A DNA stretch of 64,000 nucleotides from JAYPWI01 sp038135065 (lineage in GTDB: Bacteria > Actinomycetota > Acidimicrobiia > Acidimicrobiales > Poriferisodalaceae): the NCBI GenBank assembly GCA_038135065.1, contig JAYPWI010000006.1:61150-125149 (forward strand), written 5' to 3'. The notes beneath the pieces are model-generated. The model had not been told where the DNA came from, ran no database searches, and saw nothing but the letters and a program-made list of their open reading frames with translations. Position numbers and translations under genes: made by a program. Shown here in pieces: positions 41,042 to 49,956 of this stretch; position 1 is the first letter of the stretch; each line of letters begins with the position of its first letter.

Positions 41042-41989
41042 TCAGCGACCCCCCAGGCGGCGCATCACCAGCTCGTCCATCTCCTGCCCGACGTCGAGGG
41101 GGATGATGTACCCCTCGGGGTCGAGGATCTCGTCGATGCGGTCGGCAACTTCTTCCGCGGTGAGCTGGTCCGACACGATGCCCGGTGTCGCCCCCATGAA
41201 GACCCGACCCACCCGACCACCGGCAGTGGACAACACCTCCCCGGTGAGCTCACAGGATTCGTGGCACAGGTAGACGACGACGGGAGCCACCTGCTGGGGT
41301 CCCAGCTGGGCCACCAGGTCACCTCCCGACATCCCAAGGGCATCGGCGGTCGGACTGGAGTCGCCCATCACGTCACCGGTCATCCGGGTCAATGCTCCTG
41401 GGGCGATTGCATTCACCTTCACCCCGTAGCGGGCCCCTTCCAGGGCCAGGGTGCGGGTCATGCCGTACACGGCTGCCTTGGCTGCCGCGTAGGCACTCTG
41501 GCCGAACGATCCGAACAGACCCGAGCCCGAGCTGGTGTTGACGATCCGCCCGTAGCCCACCTCGCGCATGTGGTCGTATGCGGGCTGGGTGACGAAAAAC
41601 GCACCCTTGACATGCACATCGAGGACGGGTTCGAGCTCGTACTCGCCGATGTTGGGGAAGGTCCGGTTCCGGATGATCCCCGCGTTGTTGACCACGATGT
41701 CCAGACGTCCCCAGGCCTCCAGCGCCGCAGCCACCATGGCCCGGCCACCGTCGCGACTGGCCACGCTGTCACTATTGGCCAGGGCGACACCCCCGAGGTC
41801 TGAGATCTCGGCAGCCACGGTCGCTGCCGGCCCCGGGTTGTGGTCCTGACCGCCCATGGTGGGCGAACCGAGGTCGTTGACCACCACCGACGCGCCTCTC
41901 GAAGCAAGGAGCAGGGCGTGCTCGCGACCGAGACCCCCACCTGCACCGGTGACCAGGGCCACCCTCCCATCGAAGCGGAGTTCGTCCAC
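41042..41989 (-). CDS. Short-chain dehydrogenase (MFE-2-like 3-hydroxyacyl-CoA dehydrogenase type)
   Basis: An SDR of 315 residues. The NAD motif is TGAGGGLG (14-21) followed by REHALLLASRGASVVVNDLG, the version seen in the dehydrogenase module of peroxisomal multifunctional enzyme 2. NNAG and the catalytic Ser..Tyr-x3-Lys (SSGSGLFG, then YAAAKAA) are intact. The C-terminal tail of about 60 residues beyond the SDR core (TAEEVADRIDEILDPEGY) is extra. It probably oxidises a hydroxyacyl-CoA or alcohol. Ten bases separate it from the PPOX gene upstream, so they form a unit. Confidence 0.88.
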   Translation of the reverse strand: MDELRFDGRVALVTGAGGGLGREHALLLASRGASVVVNDLGSPTMGGQDHNPGPAATVAAEISDLGGVALANSDSVASRDGGRAMVAAALEAWGRLDIVVNNAGIIRNRTFPNIGEYELEPVLDVHVKGAFFVTQPAYDHMREVGYGRIVNTSSGSGLFGSFGQSAYAAAKAAVYGMTRTLALEGARYGVKVNAIAPGALTRMTGDVMGDSSPTADALGMSGGDLVAQLGPQQVAPVVVYLCHESCELTGEVLSTAGGRVGRVFMGATPGIVSDQLTAEEVADRIDEILDPEGYIIPLDVGQEMDELVMRRLGGR

Positions 41990-41998
41990 GACCCGGCC

Positions 41999-42430
41999 TC
42001 AGCTCTCGAATCCCCGGCAGTGCCAGCGACCCTGGGGAAGATCTGGGGTGATCACCAACAGGACCCTGCCGTCGCGCAGCATCTCGTCCCGCAGAGCGTC
42101 GACGTCATCGGCTGAACGGCCATGCTTGCGACGTAGGGCCTGGAAGTAGGGCAGGCCCTCCTCCACGTCCTCGCCCCACGTGACCATCCCGTCGACCATC
42201 ACGTAGCGAAAGCCCGTGGCGTCGTCGACCGTGAGCTGTACGCGGGGGTTGGCGCTGAAGATGCGGTACTTGGCCCGGTCACGGGTCGTCGACACGTAGA
42301 ACCTCTCCCGATCCCAGAGGAACCAGTTGGGTGTCATGTGGAGACGGCCGTCGGCGCGCACCCCTCCGACGATCCCGTTTCGGGCCTCGTCGAGGAACGC
42401 GTTCATGGCGTCGAGATCGATGCTGCTCAT
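41999..42430 (-). CDS. PPOX-class F420/FMN-dependent oxidoreductase
   Basis: A split-barrel protein of 143 residues (pyridoxamine-phosphate-oxidase-like) with GIVGGVRADGRLHMTPNWFLWDRERFYVSTTRDRAKYRIFSANPRVQLTVDD spanning about residues 19-69, the common layout of small actinobacterial F420 or FMN binders. Such proteins reduce quinones, biliverdin or other substrates. A TAGCGT box lies 6 nt before the ATG. It is transcribed with the SDR gene. Confidence 0.85.
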   Translation of the reverse strand: MSSIDLDAMNAFLDEARNGIVGGVRADGRLHMTPNWFLWDRERFYVSTTRDRAKYRIFSANPRVQLTVDDATGFRYVMVDGMVTWGEDVEEGLPYFQALRRKHGRSADDVDALRDEMLRDGRVLLVITPDLPQGRWHCRGFES

Positions 42431-42436
42431 GGGCCG

Positions 42437-42442
42437 ACGCTA
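42437..42442 (-). promoter_or_regulatory. -10 box (TAGCGT) for 42430 gene
   Basis: Minus-strand TANNNT ending 6 nt before the ATG at 42430. Confidence 0.5.
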
Positions 42443-42491
42443 CTTCCCCGGGGACGACGGGCACCGCGAAACCATGTGGCAGGCTCCGGAC

Positions 42492-43481
42492 ATGGAGTTC
42501 GAGCACCACACCCTGCAGGGCAACGGCATCAACATCCACTACGTCAGTCAGGGCAGCGGCCCCTTGGTGGTCTTCTGCCACGGCTGGCCCGAGAGCTGGT
42601 ACTCGTGGCGCCACCAACTGCCCGCCGTCGCCGCTGCGGGCTACCGGGCGGTGGCGATGTCGATGCGCGGCTACGGCGACACGGATGCGCCGAACGACGT
42701 CGGGGCCTACACCATCAACCACTTGGTGGGCGACGTGGTGGCCGTGGTCAACGGTCTCGGAGCTGACACTGCCGTCGTGGTCGGCCACGACTGGGGCGCC
42801 CCAGTGGCCTGGTACTCCGCCCTGATGCGGCCGGACATGTTCACCGCGGTCGCCGCGCTATCGGTCCCGTACATCCCCCCCATCGGCGCCCTTCCCGAGG
42901 GAGTCGACATGAACGCTCTCATGACAGCGGCGGCCGGCGAGGACCGGGACTACTACCGCCTGTACTTCCAGGAGCCTGGACGAGCCGAGGCCGACCTCGA
43001 GGCAGACATCGACCGGACGATGCGGGGCGTGCTGTACACCATCAGCGGCGACGCAGTGGCCGATGGTCATCTCGAGACGGGCTGGGACGGGTTCTTCCCC
43101 GCCGGCCAGTCAATGACCGAACAGTTGCTCCTGCCCGACACCCTGCCCCGATGGCTGACCGAGGACGATCTGGCCTTCTACTGCGCCGAGATCAGCCGGA
43201 GCGGCTTCCGGGGCGGGCTGAACTGGTACCGGAACATCAACGCCCTCCCTGCGGCCCTGGCTCCGTGGGTGGGATCGACCATCGAGCAGCCCTCCTGGTA
43301 CATGGGGGGTTCCACCGACCTCATCGCGGGCAACACCCCCGAGAACCTCGAGCGCATGCGGAGCTCCCTGGGTGACCTACGCCATTGCGAGATCCTCGAG
43401 GGGGCCGGCCACTGGCTCCAGCAAGAGCGCCCACACGAGGTGAACGACGCCCTGCTGTCGTTCTTGTCATCGGTGCACTGA
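42492..43481 (+). CDS. Alpha/beta hydrolase, epoxide-hydrolase type
   Basis: A protein of 329 residues with the epoxide hydrolase layout: oxyanion-hole HGWPESW (30-36), nucleophile D100 in VVGHDWGAP, a cap domain of about 120 residues, an acid region near GGSTDLI, and His307 in EGAGHWLQQERP. The Asp nucleophile with adjacent Trp also occurs in haloalkane dehalogenases, but the HGWP motif and long cap favour epoxide hydrolase. An in-frame ATG 18 bases upstream is an alternative start. It lies between PPOX and DUF2786 genes. Confidence 0.88.
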   Translation: MEFEHHTLQGNGINIHYVSQGSGPLVVFCHGWPESWYSWRHQLPAVAAAGYRAVAMSMRGYGDTDAPNDVGAYTINHLVGDVVAVVNGLGADTAVVVGHDWGAPVAWYSALMRPDMFTAVAALSVPYIPPIGALPEGVDMNALMTAAAGEDRDYYRLYFQEPGRAEADLEADIDRTMRGVLYTISGDAVADGHLETGWDGFFPAGQSMTEQLLLPDTLPRWLTEDDLAFYCAEISRSGFRGGLNWYRNINALPAALAPWVGSTIEQPSWYMGGSTDLIAGNTPENLERMRSSLGDLRHCEILEGAGHWLQQERPHEVNDALLSFLSSVH

Positions 43482-43510
43482 GCCCGCCGCTCGCGGTCCA
43501 CCCCACCCTG

Positions 43511-44224
43511 ATGCCGACCGACGTCCTCGACACCGTTCGCCGGCTGCTCGCCAAGGCGGCAGCCACCCCGTACGAGGCCGAGGCCATGGCCTTCGCCGCC
43601 AAGGCGCAAGCCCTGATGACCCGCCACGCCATCGACGACGCCCTGCTCGACGCGGGACCCCAGGACGACATCGGTGTCACCCAACTGGCTATGGCCGACC
43701 CCTACGCCTCGGCTCGCTTCTCGCTCCTGTCAGCCGTGGCGGCGGCCAATCGTTGTCGCGCCGTCTACGAACCTGGTCTCCGAGCAGCCACCCTCGTCGG
43801 CCGGGAACTCGACCGGCAGCACACCGAGCTGACCTTCACCTCATTGTTGCTCCAGGCCACTGGAGCCATGGTCCGTCATGGCTCGGTCACCGACCGACGC
43901 GGCGTCAACCGGACGAGGGCGTTCCGGCACTCGTTCCTGGTGGGTTACGCCAGCGAGGTGGGTCGACGTCTCGACGAGACGAACAACGACGTGGTGCAGG
44001 CCGCAGAACCCGGGGTCCTCCCGGTGCTGTCCAGCCTCGAGGACCGAGTGGACCTCGTGACCGACGACCACTTTCCCCACCTACGCCGGCGTCGGCCCTC
44101 GGTGTCATCGGGTCGGGGGCTCGACGCAGGCATCGACGCAGGCCGACGGGCCGACATCGGCGCCCAGGGGGTCAGCCAGCAGCCCGTGCTGCCCCGGAGT
44201 GAGGGAGCGGGTCCGCCCCGGTAG
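43511..44224 (+). CDS. DUF2786 domain protein
   Basis: A protein of about 237 residues. The N-terminal 45 residues are the DUF2786 helix pair (VLDTVRRLLAKAAATPYEAEAMAFAAKAQALMTRHAID at about 5-42), a module often found in phage- or nuclease-linked proteins of unknown role. The rest is alpha-helical to about 190, then a Pro/Arg-rich tail. No catalytic motif was seen. The ATG at 43511 is chosen because the domain starts there. The stop lies within the -10 box of the next gene. Confidence 0.7.
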   Translation: MPTDVLDTVRRLLAKAAATPYEAEAMAFAAKAQALMTRHAIDDALLDAGPQDDIGVTQLAMADPYASARFSLLSAVAAANRCRAVYEPGLRAATLVGRELDRQHTELTFTSLLLQATGAMVRHGSVTDRRGVNRTRAFRHSFLVGYASEVGRRLDETNNDVVQAAEPGVLPVLSSLEDRVDLVTDDHFPHLRRRRPSVSSGRGLDAGIDAGRRADIGAQGVSQQPVLPRSEGAGPPR

Positions 44225-44227
44225 GGT
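44222..44227 (+). promoter_or_regulatory. -10 box (TAGGGT) for 44236 gene
   Basis: TANNNT 8 nt before the ATG at 44236. It overlaps the stop codon of the upstream gene. Confidence 0.5.
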
Positions 44228-44235
44228 GCTCGACC

Positions 44236-44607
44236 ATGACCAAGCCAGACGTGACCCTCCCCGACGGTGAGCCCCGGGGAAAGCAGCTCCAGATCTCCGA
44301 CCTGATCGTCGGCGACGGTGACCAGGCCCAGGCGGGTCACACCGCAGAGGTCCACTACGTCGGTGTGTCGTGGAACACCGGCCAGGAGTTCGATGCCTCA
44401 TGGAACCGAGGCCAGACCTTCACCTTCCGACTCGGCGCGGGCCAGGTGATCTCCGGATGGGACCAGGGTGTGGTGGGCATGAAGGTCGGCGGCCGGCGCC
44501 AGCTGACCATCCCACCGGCCCTGGCCTACGGAGCCCAGGGGGCCGGCGGGGTCATTGGACCCAACGAGCACCTGGTGTTCGTGGTCGATCTGATCAGCGT
44601 TCGCTGA
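44236..44607 (+). CDS. FKBP-type peptidyl-prolyl cis-trans isomerase
   Basis: A 123-residue single FKBP domain that speeds proline isomerisation in protein folding. Typical residues are visible: GHTAEVHYVGVSWNTGQEFDAS, FTFRLGAGQVISGWDQGVVGMKVGGRRQLTIPP (split across about 62-95), AYGAQG and the C-terminal LVFVVDLISV. No signal peptide, so cytoplasmic. It appears to be transcribed alone and overlaps the converging methyltransferase by 14 nt. Confidence 0.95.
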   Translation: MTKPDVTLPDGEPRGKQLQISDLIVGDGDQAQAGHTAEVHYVGVSWNTGQEFDASWNRGQTFTFRLGAGQVISGWDQGVVGMKVGGRRQLTIPPALAYGAQGAGGVIGPNEHLVFVVDLISVR

Positions 44608-45190
44608 CCGCCTGACCCGAACCGGGTGCCCGGGCCACCAGGCGGGCTTCGTGGCGATCCCCGAACCAGTCCTCGGCGAACGACATCGGCTCGAGCCCAC
44701 TGCACAGGGTGACCAACTCACCTGGTTCCACCAGGAACGGGCGTCGCGGGTGCTCGTTCCGCTCCAGATTTGTCGTGGTGGCCACCAGACACAGCGCTAC
44801 CCCGCCCGGAGCCAATAGGTCGACCAAGCGGGCCCACAGAGCTGGGTGGTGGTAGTTGGTGACCACCACCAGGTCCAGCTCACCGAGGGCGTCGACCACC
44901 TCGTCGAGACCGTCGTCGGCCTCGAGGTCACATGCCAAGGTCGTCAAGGGCACTCGGCGGCGGTCCGCCTCGGCTCCCGCGATGTCCAAGGCCCTGGGTG
45001 ACACGTCGACCAGGGTGGTGTGCAGACCCCGTTCGGCGAGCCACAACGCTGTTCCACCCGTTCCTCCAGCCAGGTCGGCGGCTCGACCCCGGGACGGCAG
45101 CACCGCGGCCTGCTCCGTCACGAACGCCGACGGCTCGGCTGGACGAGTGACCTCGGCGTAGCGGGCGTCCCACCGCTCACGATCGTTCAT
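44594..45190 (-). CDS. Class I SAM-dependent methyltransferase (TehB-like)
   Basis: A protein of about 198 residues. The SAM-binding motif I is ADLAGGTGGTALWLAERG, with Asp and the Gly cluster, followed by TTLVDVSPRALDIA (acidic SAM ribose contact) and DLVVVTNYHHPALW. The short size and tail resemble TehB/thiopurine-type small-molecule methyltransferases. It starts at an ATG overlapping the stop of the tandem CoA-transferase (ATGA) and is the third gene of a unit with that enzyme and an MFS transporter. Confidence 0.85.
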   Translation of the reverse strand: MNDRERWDARYAEVTRPAEPSAFVTEQAAVLPSRGRAADLAGGTGGTALWLAERGLHTTLVDVSPRALDIAGAEADRRRVPLTTLACDLEADDGLDEVVDALGELDLVVVTNYHHPALWARLVDLLAPGGVALCLVATTTNLERNEHPRRPFLVEPGELVTLCSGLEPMSFAEDWFGDRHEARLVARAPGSGQAVSER

Positions 45191-47565
45191 CCGATCGCCC
45201 CCGCCAGGGCCACGGCTACCACCTTCTCGTCGTCGTACCCGAGGATCTCCCGCAACACCATGTCGTTGTGCTCACCCAGGGACGGGCCCGAGCGGCTGAC
45301 CTCGGCTGTGCTGTCCGAAAGCAGGAATCTCGGCGCCTCGACCACCATCTCGTCGTGGACGGGGTGAGCGACCGTCATCCAATGACCACGGTGGACCAGC
45401 TGGGGATCGGTGAAGCATTCGTCACTGTTCTGCACCCGATGGGCGGGCACCCCCAGGTCCTGCAATGTGCCTTCCACCTCCTCGGCTGGTCGCTGCCGTG
45501 TCCAGCCGGCCACGACCTCGTCGAGATCCGCGGTCCGGGCCATGCGATCGGCGGGCGAGAGATCGGCCAGGTCCTCACGACCCAGCGCCACGGCCAGATC
45601 TCGCCACTGCCGGTCGGTCTCACAGGCCACCGCCACCCACCGGTCGTCGCCCTCGCACGGGTAGATCCCGTGGGGCGCCAGGAACCGGTCGGCATTGCCA
45701 ACCCGCGACGGGCTCGCACCGTTGACGGTGTGTTCGAGCACGGCCGATCCCAGGAAGTGGATGGCGGCCTCAGCCTGGGCGAAGTCGAGATGCTGTCCCT
45801 GTCCGTCCCGGTCACGCTGTTCGAGGGCTGCGCACAACAAGGGCACCATGAAGGTGGGCACCACATAGTCGGTGTAGGCGAGGAAGGGTCCGGCCGGCGC
45901 TCGATCCGGCCAGCCCGTGACCTCGTAGTAGCCCGAGATGGCCCCCGCCAGGTTGCCGAAGCCAGCGAAGGTGGCCAACGGACCACTCCGTCCCATCAGG
46001 CTGGTCGACAGCATGATGAGACCAGGGTTGCGTGTACGGAGGTCGTCGTAGCCGATCCCCCAAGCCTCCATCGTGCCCGGCGTATAGGACTCGACGACGA
46101 TGTCCGCCCATTCCGCCAGGTCCGCGAACACCTCCCGTCCCTCGGCGACATTGAGGTCCAGGGTCACGCCGAGCTTGCCCGCGTTGAGCGTTCCGAACTG
46201 GATCGAGCCGTCTGGACCCAGGTCGCCATTGAGCCCCCCACCACCCGACCTCGACGCGTCGTAGCGGGTCGGACCTTCCACCTTCACCACCGTCGCCCCG
46301 TAGTCGGCCAGCAACCTGGTGGTGAACGGACCGGCGTACACCCAGGTGCAATCGACCACCTTGAGTCCTTCCAGCGGGCGCGACCGTTCCCGGGCTGGTG
46401 GAGCCGGGGCCAGCGGCACCCGAGGGGCCCGGATCTCCTCGGTGTGCTCGCCGAGCGCAGGGGGTGGGCCAGGAGCAGGCAGAGGGCCCGAACTCGGCAC
46501 CACCCATCTGCCAGGGGCTACCACCGAACCGAGTTCTGGGTCCGCGACGGTCTCCCAGAAGCCGCGTACGCCTAGGTGGTCGAGGCCGACCAGCTCACCA
46601 GGCGAGAGCACTGGCGCCAGTAACACCTCACGGCGCTGCGCTTCCTCGAAGAGCTCTTGGCGGGTTCGGGTCGAGGTGAAGTCACTGATGGCAGCCTTTG
46701 CCGCTTCGAGCTGGCCGGGCGCCGTGTCGGGCTGGGTGAACAGGGCCATGCCGAAATCAACCCAATCCAACCCGGCGAGCTCGGGACCACCGAACCCGGC
46801 TTCGCTGACCCATGCCATCAACCGGTTGGTGAACCGCCCGATTGTGTCGCCAAACAACAGGGTGATCGAGACATGGCCGTCGAGGGCGGGGTACACGAAC
46901 TGGAGGTGATAGTTCAGGGCCAGGATCCCACCAGAGGTCCTGGCCACCATCGGGTAGCCGTTGGGCGCCATGACGATGCCTGGAAAGGCGACCTGCATCA
47001 GCGCTTGCTGGGCGCTGACGTCCACGTACTGGCCGAGTCCGGACCTGCGTCGTTCGGCGAGGGCCAGGGCGATACCCGACGCCGCCTGGCCACCCGCATG
47101 CGACCAGGCCTGGGGAACCGAGATGCGCACCGGAGCCCGATCGGCGTCGCCGGTGATAGCCGCCTGACACGATGCGGCGGCGAGCACCACGTCGCTTGCC
47201 GCCCAGCCGGCCTTCGGTCCTGTCGAGCCGAACCCCGTGATGCAGGCATGCACGAGGGACGGATTGATCGACGACAGCTCGCCACGATCGAGGCCCAGGC
47301 CTGGATCGGGACTCTCGATCAGCACATCGGCTCCGGCGACCAGCTCGAGCAGTTGGTCACGATCGGTAACAACGGCCGATTTTGCACCCCGGCGAAGACC
47401 CCACCATTCCAGCGATGTCCCGCTGTGCGCCAGGGGCGGGCGGTGGCGTCCCCGACCATCGGGGCCCTCCACCAACACCACCTCCGCACCCAGCGCACCG
47501 AGGATGGACCCCGCCATGGCGCCCCGGTGGTCAGTGAGGTCGAGAATCCGGTACGGCTCGAGCAT
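45187..47565 (-). CDS. Tandem CaiB/BaiF (class III) CoA-transferase fusion, copy 2
   Basis: A protein of 792 residues with two family III modules (about 1-375 and 397-792). The catalytic Asp is D182 in GQYVDVSAQQ and D594 in GQHLDFAQAE. Module 1 is degenerate around its N-terminus (LDLTDHRGAMAGSILGALGAEVVLVEGP); module 2 is closer to consensus (VVDCTWVYAGPFTTRLLADYGATVVKVEGP, located at 403-432). A Pro-rich linker joins them (PAPGPPPALGEH then PLAPAPPARERSRP). The start codon lies 35 nt inside the end of the MFS gene, and no later start keeps the fold. Confidence 0.88.
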   Translation of the reverse strand: MLEPYRILDLTDHRGAMAGSILGALGAEVVLVEGPDGRGRHRPPLAHSGTSLEWWGLRRGAKSAVVTDRDQLLELVAGADVLIESPDPGLGLDRGELSSINPSLVHACITGFGSTGPKAGWAASDVVLAAASCQAAITGDADRAPVRISVPQAWSHAGGQAASGIALALAERRRSGLGQYVDVSAQQALMQVAFPGIVMAPNGYPMVARTSGGILALNYHLQFVYPALDGHVSITLLFGDTIGRFTNRLMAWVSEAGFGGPELAGLDWVDFGMALFTQPDTAPGQLEAAKAAISDFTSTRTRQELFEEAQRREVLLAPVLSPGELVGLDHLGVRGFWETVADPELGSVVAPGRWVVPSSGPLPAPGPPPALGEHTEEIRAPRVPLAPAPPARERSRPLEGLKVVDCTWVYAGPFTTRLLADYGATVVKVEGPTRYDASRSGGGGLNGDLGPDGSIQFGTLNAGKLGVTLDLNVAEGREVFADLAEWADIVVESYTPGTMEAWGIGYDDLRTRNPGLIMLSTSLMGRSGPLATFAGFGNLAGAISGYYEVTGWPDRAPAGPFLAYTDYVVPTFMVPLLCAALEQRDRDGQGQHLDFAQAEAAIHFLGSAVLEHTVNGASPSRVGNADRFLAPHGIYPCEGDDRWVAVACETDRQWRDLAVALGREDLADLSPADRMARTADLDEVVAGWTRQRPAEEVEGTLQDLGVPAHRVQNSDECFTDPQLVHRGHWMTVAHPVHDEMVVEAPRFLLSDSTAEVSRSGPSLGEHNDMVLREILGYDDEKVVAVALAGAIG

Positions 47566-48748
47566 GGGCCGACGGTAGCCGCCCTCGAGTGGCCCCTCGA
47601 ACGGCGATCAGCAGGGCGAGGGCGACCATGGACAGGATGGTGATGGCCAGGGAGAAGTCGTCGTCGGCATCCCGGGCGATGCCGACCAGCCAGGGCCCAC
47701 TCACGCCCCCGATCTCACCCGCCGTGAAGAACAGGCCACCGGCCGCACCCATCCGAGCCGGGGTGACCACCGGGGTCGACATCAGGATCAGCATGGCCAT
47801 GGGAACGAGGAGGACCCGCGCCGTGCCGATGACCGGGGCGACCGCAGCATGAGCCAGGCGCGCCTCGCCCAGCAGGGGCCACAACACGACCGCCAACAAC
47901 ACCAGGAGCAGGCTCATGACCAGTCCCCGACGCTCCGGGGGGATCATGGCCGGCAAGAGGATCGATCCCACGATGCCGCACCCCACCCCGGCCGCCATCA
48001 CCAGACCGGCTCCCGTCTCGGACCACCCTGACGTTCGCAACATCTCGGGCATCCACCCACCGATGGCATGCCCGAGGAAGAAGACACCGATGGCCATGAC
48101 CATCACCCACCGGACCGAGTGGTCGGCCAGCAGTCCCAAGGCGGGACGGCTCTCGGGGATCGTCGTCGTGGTGGGAGCCCGCACCCGGGCGACCCACGCC
48201 CACCCGATCCCGGCGACAACGGCGACAACCCCGAACAGCACCAACACCCACCGCCAACTACCCAAGCCAGAGCGCAGCGGCCCGGCCACGGCCAGGGCGA
48301 CCACGGCTCCCGACGAGGAAGCGGTGGAGTAGATACCGACCGCCCGACCGCGGGCCGACTCGTCGAACCATTCGGCGACGAGTTTGGGAGCCCCGACCGA
48401 GATGAAGGGACCTCCCAACCCGAACAGGGCGACGGCCAGCCACAGCGACAGGGGCCCCTGGGCCATGGCCCGCCCGAAGGCTGACCCGGCGATCCCCACG
48501 ATCCCCAGAACGAGGCCCCACCGCAGCCCGACCCGGTCCAGCACCTTGCCTGCCCCGATGGCCACGAACAGATAGACGAAGGGCCACGCACCCAGAGCGG
48601 CCCCGATGGCCGATCTCGACATTCCCAGATCGACCCTGACCCGTTCGAGCAACGGGGCCAGCGAGCCGGCGACCAGACCGAACGAGGCATAGAGCGTCCA
48701 CAGCGATCCGAGCATCCACCAGCGGTGGCGGTGAGGGTTCGGGGCCAT
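47531..48748 (-). CDS. MFS transporter (monocarboxylate/OFA-like)
   Basis: A membrane protein of about 405 residues with 12 hydrophobic segments. The A-like loop GAGKVLDRVGLRWGL and the first helix MLGSLWTLYASFGLVAGSLAPLL suggest the oxalate/formate or monocarboxylate porter groups. It begins with a TAGCGT box 9 nt upstream and overlaps the CoA-transferase by 35 nt. The transporter, CoA-transferase and methyltransferase together suggest uptake and CoA-activation of an organic acid. Confidence 0.85.
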   Translation of the reverse strand: MAPNPHRHRWWMLGSLWTLYASFGLVAGSLAPLLERVRVDLGMSRSAIGAALGAWPFVYLFVAIGAGKVLDRVGLRWGLVLGIVGIAGSAFGRAMAQGPLSLWLAVALFGLGGPFISVGAPKLVAEWFDESARGRAVGIYSTASSSGAVVALAVAGPLRSGLGSWRWVLVLFGVVAVVAGIGWAWVARVRAPTTTTIPESRPALGLLADHSVRWVMVMAIGVFFLGHAIGGWMPEMLRTSGWSETGAGLVMAAGVGCGIVGSILLPAMIPPERRGLVMSLLLVLLAVVLWPLLGEARLAHAAVAPVIGTARVLLVPMAMLILMSTPVVTPARMGAAGGLFFTAGEIGGVSGPWLVGIARDADDDFSLAITILSMVALALLIAVRGATRGRLPSAHARAVPDSRPH

Positions 48749-48757
48749 CGGGGCCGC

Positions 48758-48763
48758 ACGCTA
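48758..48763 (-). promoter_or_regulatory. -10 box (TAGCGT) for 48748 gene
   Basis: Minus-strand TANNNT ending 9 nt before the ATG at 48748. Only 41 bp separate this start from the divergent one at 48790. Confidence 0.45.
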
Positions 48764-48777
48764 GCCCGCTGACGGGT

Positions 48778-48783
48778 TAGGTT
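48778..48783 (+). promoter_or_regulatory. -10 box (TAGGTT) for 48790 gene
   Basis: TANNNT 6 nt before the GTG at 48790, with no ribosome site. Confidence 0.5.
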
Positions 48784-48789
48784 CGCCGG

Positions 48790-49956
48790 GTGACCATTCG
48801 CGGAGCAAGCCTCATCGCCGGGGCCTATGAGCATCCCGGTCGGGAACTGCCCGACCGCACCCTGCCCCAGATCCATTTCGATGTCGCCGCCGGAGCGCTG
48901 GCCGATGCCGGGCTCGATTGGAGCGACGTCGATGCCTACTACTCGGCAGGCGACGCGCCCGGTTTCGGCAACCTGTCGATGGCCGACTACCTGGGGCTCG
49001 ACCTCACCTACGTGGACGACACCGAGACCGGGGGCAGCAGCTACCTGGTCCACATCCAGCATGCGGCGGCCGCCATCGCCGCCGGCCAGGTGAAGGTGGC
49101 CCTGATCACCCTGGCCGGCAAGCCCCGTACCGGAGGGGCAGCGCCGGGGGGCAGCGCACGAGCCGGCGGTGCCCCCGAGGCCGGGTTCGAGAACCAGTTC
49201 GGCATGTCGGTTCCCGGGGGCTACGCCCTGGCTGCAGCACGCCACATGTACGAGTTCGGCACGACGTCCGAGCAGTTGGCCGAGGTGAAAGTAGCGGCCT
49301 CGATCCATGCATCCCACAACCCCCACGCCTTCCTTCAAGATCAGGTCACCGTGGAGGAGGTGCTGGCCTCACCGGTCATCAGTGACCCCCTCCATCGCCT
49401 CGACTGCTGCGTGATCACCGACGGGGGAGGTGCCCTGGTCATGGTCGCCCCCGAGGTGGCAGCCGACCTCGACCGTCACTGCATCCCCGTCCTGGGCACG
49501 GGCACTGCGGTCAAACACACGGTGAACGGCCGGATCGACCTGACCCACACCGGAGCCAGCCGCTCGGGTCCCCTCGCCTTTGCCGAGGCCGGGTTGACGC
49601 CTTCGGACATCGATTACGTGTCCATCTACGACAGCTTCACCATCACCGTGGTCATCACCCTGGAAGACCTGGGCTTCTGCGACAAGGGGGCCGGTGGCCG
49701 CTTCGTGGCCGAGGGCAATCTGCGAGCCGATGGTGGCCGCCTGCCGTTCAACACCGACGGGGGTGGGTTGTGCAACAACCACCCGGCCAACCGGGGCGGT
49801 ATGACCAAGGTCATCGAAGCGGTGCGGCAACTCCGTGGCGAAGCGAACCCGGCCGTGCAGGTCGCCGACTGTGAGCTCGCCTTGGCCCACGGCACCGGAG
49901 GGAGCCTGGCCACCAGGATGGGAAGTTCCACCGTGATCATGGGGAGGTCGTTGTGA
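48790..49956 (+). CDS. Thiolase-like lipid-transfer protein / aldolase (Ltp-like), no nucleophile Cys
   Basis: A thiolase-fold protein of about 388 residues. Where true thiolases carry the acylated Cys there is DDTETGGSSYLVHIQHAA (near residues 77-94), so it cannot be a normal thiolase. The C-terminal GGGLCNNHPANRGG and LAHGTGGSLATRMGSST are conserved in SCPx/Ltp proteins. In actinobacterial steroid breakdown, such Cys-less thiolase-like proteins (Ltp2) act as retro-aldolases with a DUF35 partner. The adjoining DUF35 gene, whose start overlaps this stop by 4 nt (GTGA), makes that parallel likely here. The substrate is unknown. Confidence 0.83.
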   Translation: MTIRGASLIAGAYEHPGRELPDRTLPQIHFDVAAGALADAGLDWSDVDAYYSAGDAPGFGNLSMADYLGLDLTYVDDTETGGSSYLVHIQHAAAAIAAGQVKVALITLAGKPRTGGAAPGGSARAGGAPEAGFENQFGMSVPGGYALAAARHMYEFGTTSEQLAEVKVAASIHASHNPHAFLQDQVTVEEVLASPVISDPLHRLDCCVITDGGGALVMVAPEVAADLDRHCIPVLGTGTAVKHTVNGRIDLTHTGASRSGPLAFAEAGLTPSDIDYVSIYDSFTITVVITLEDLGFCDKGAGGRFVAEGNLRADGGRLPFNTDGGGLCNNHPANRGGMTKVIEAVRQLRGEANPAVQVADCELALAHGTGGSLATRMGSSTVIMGRSL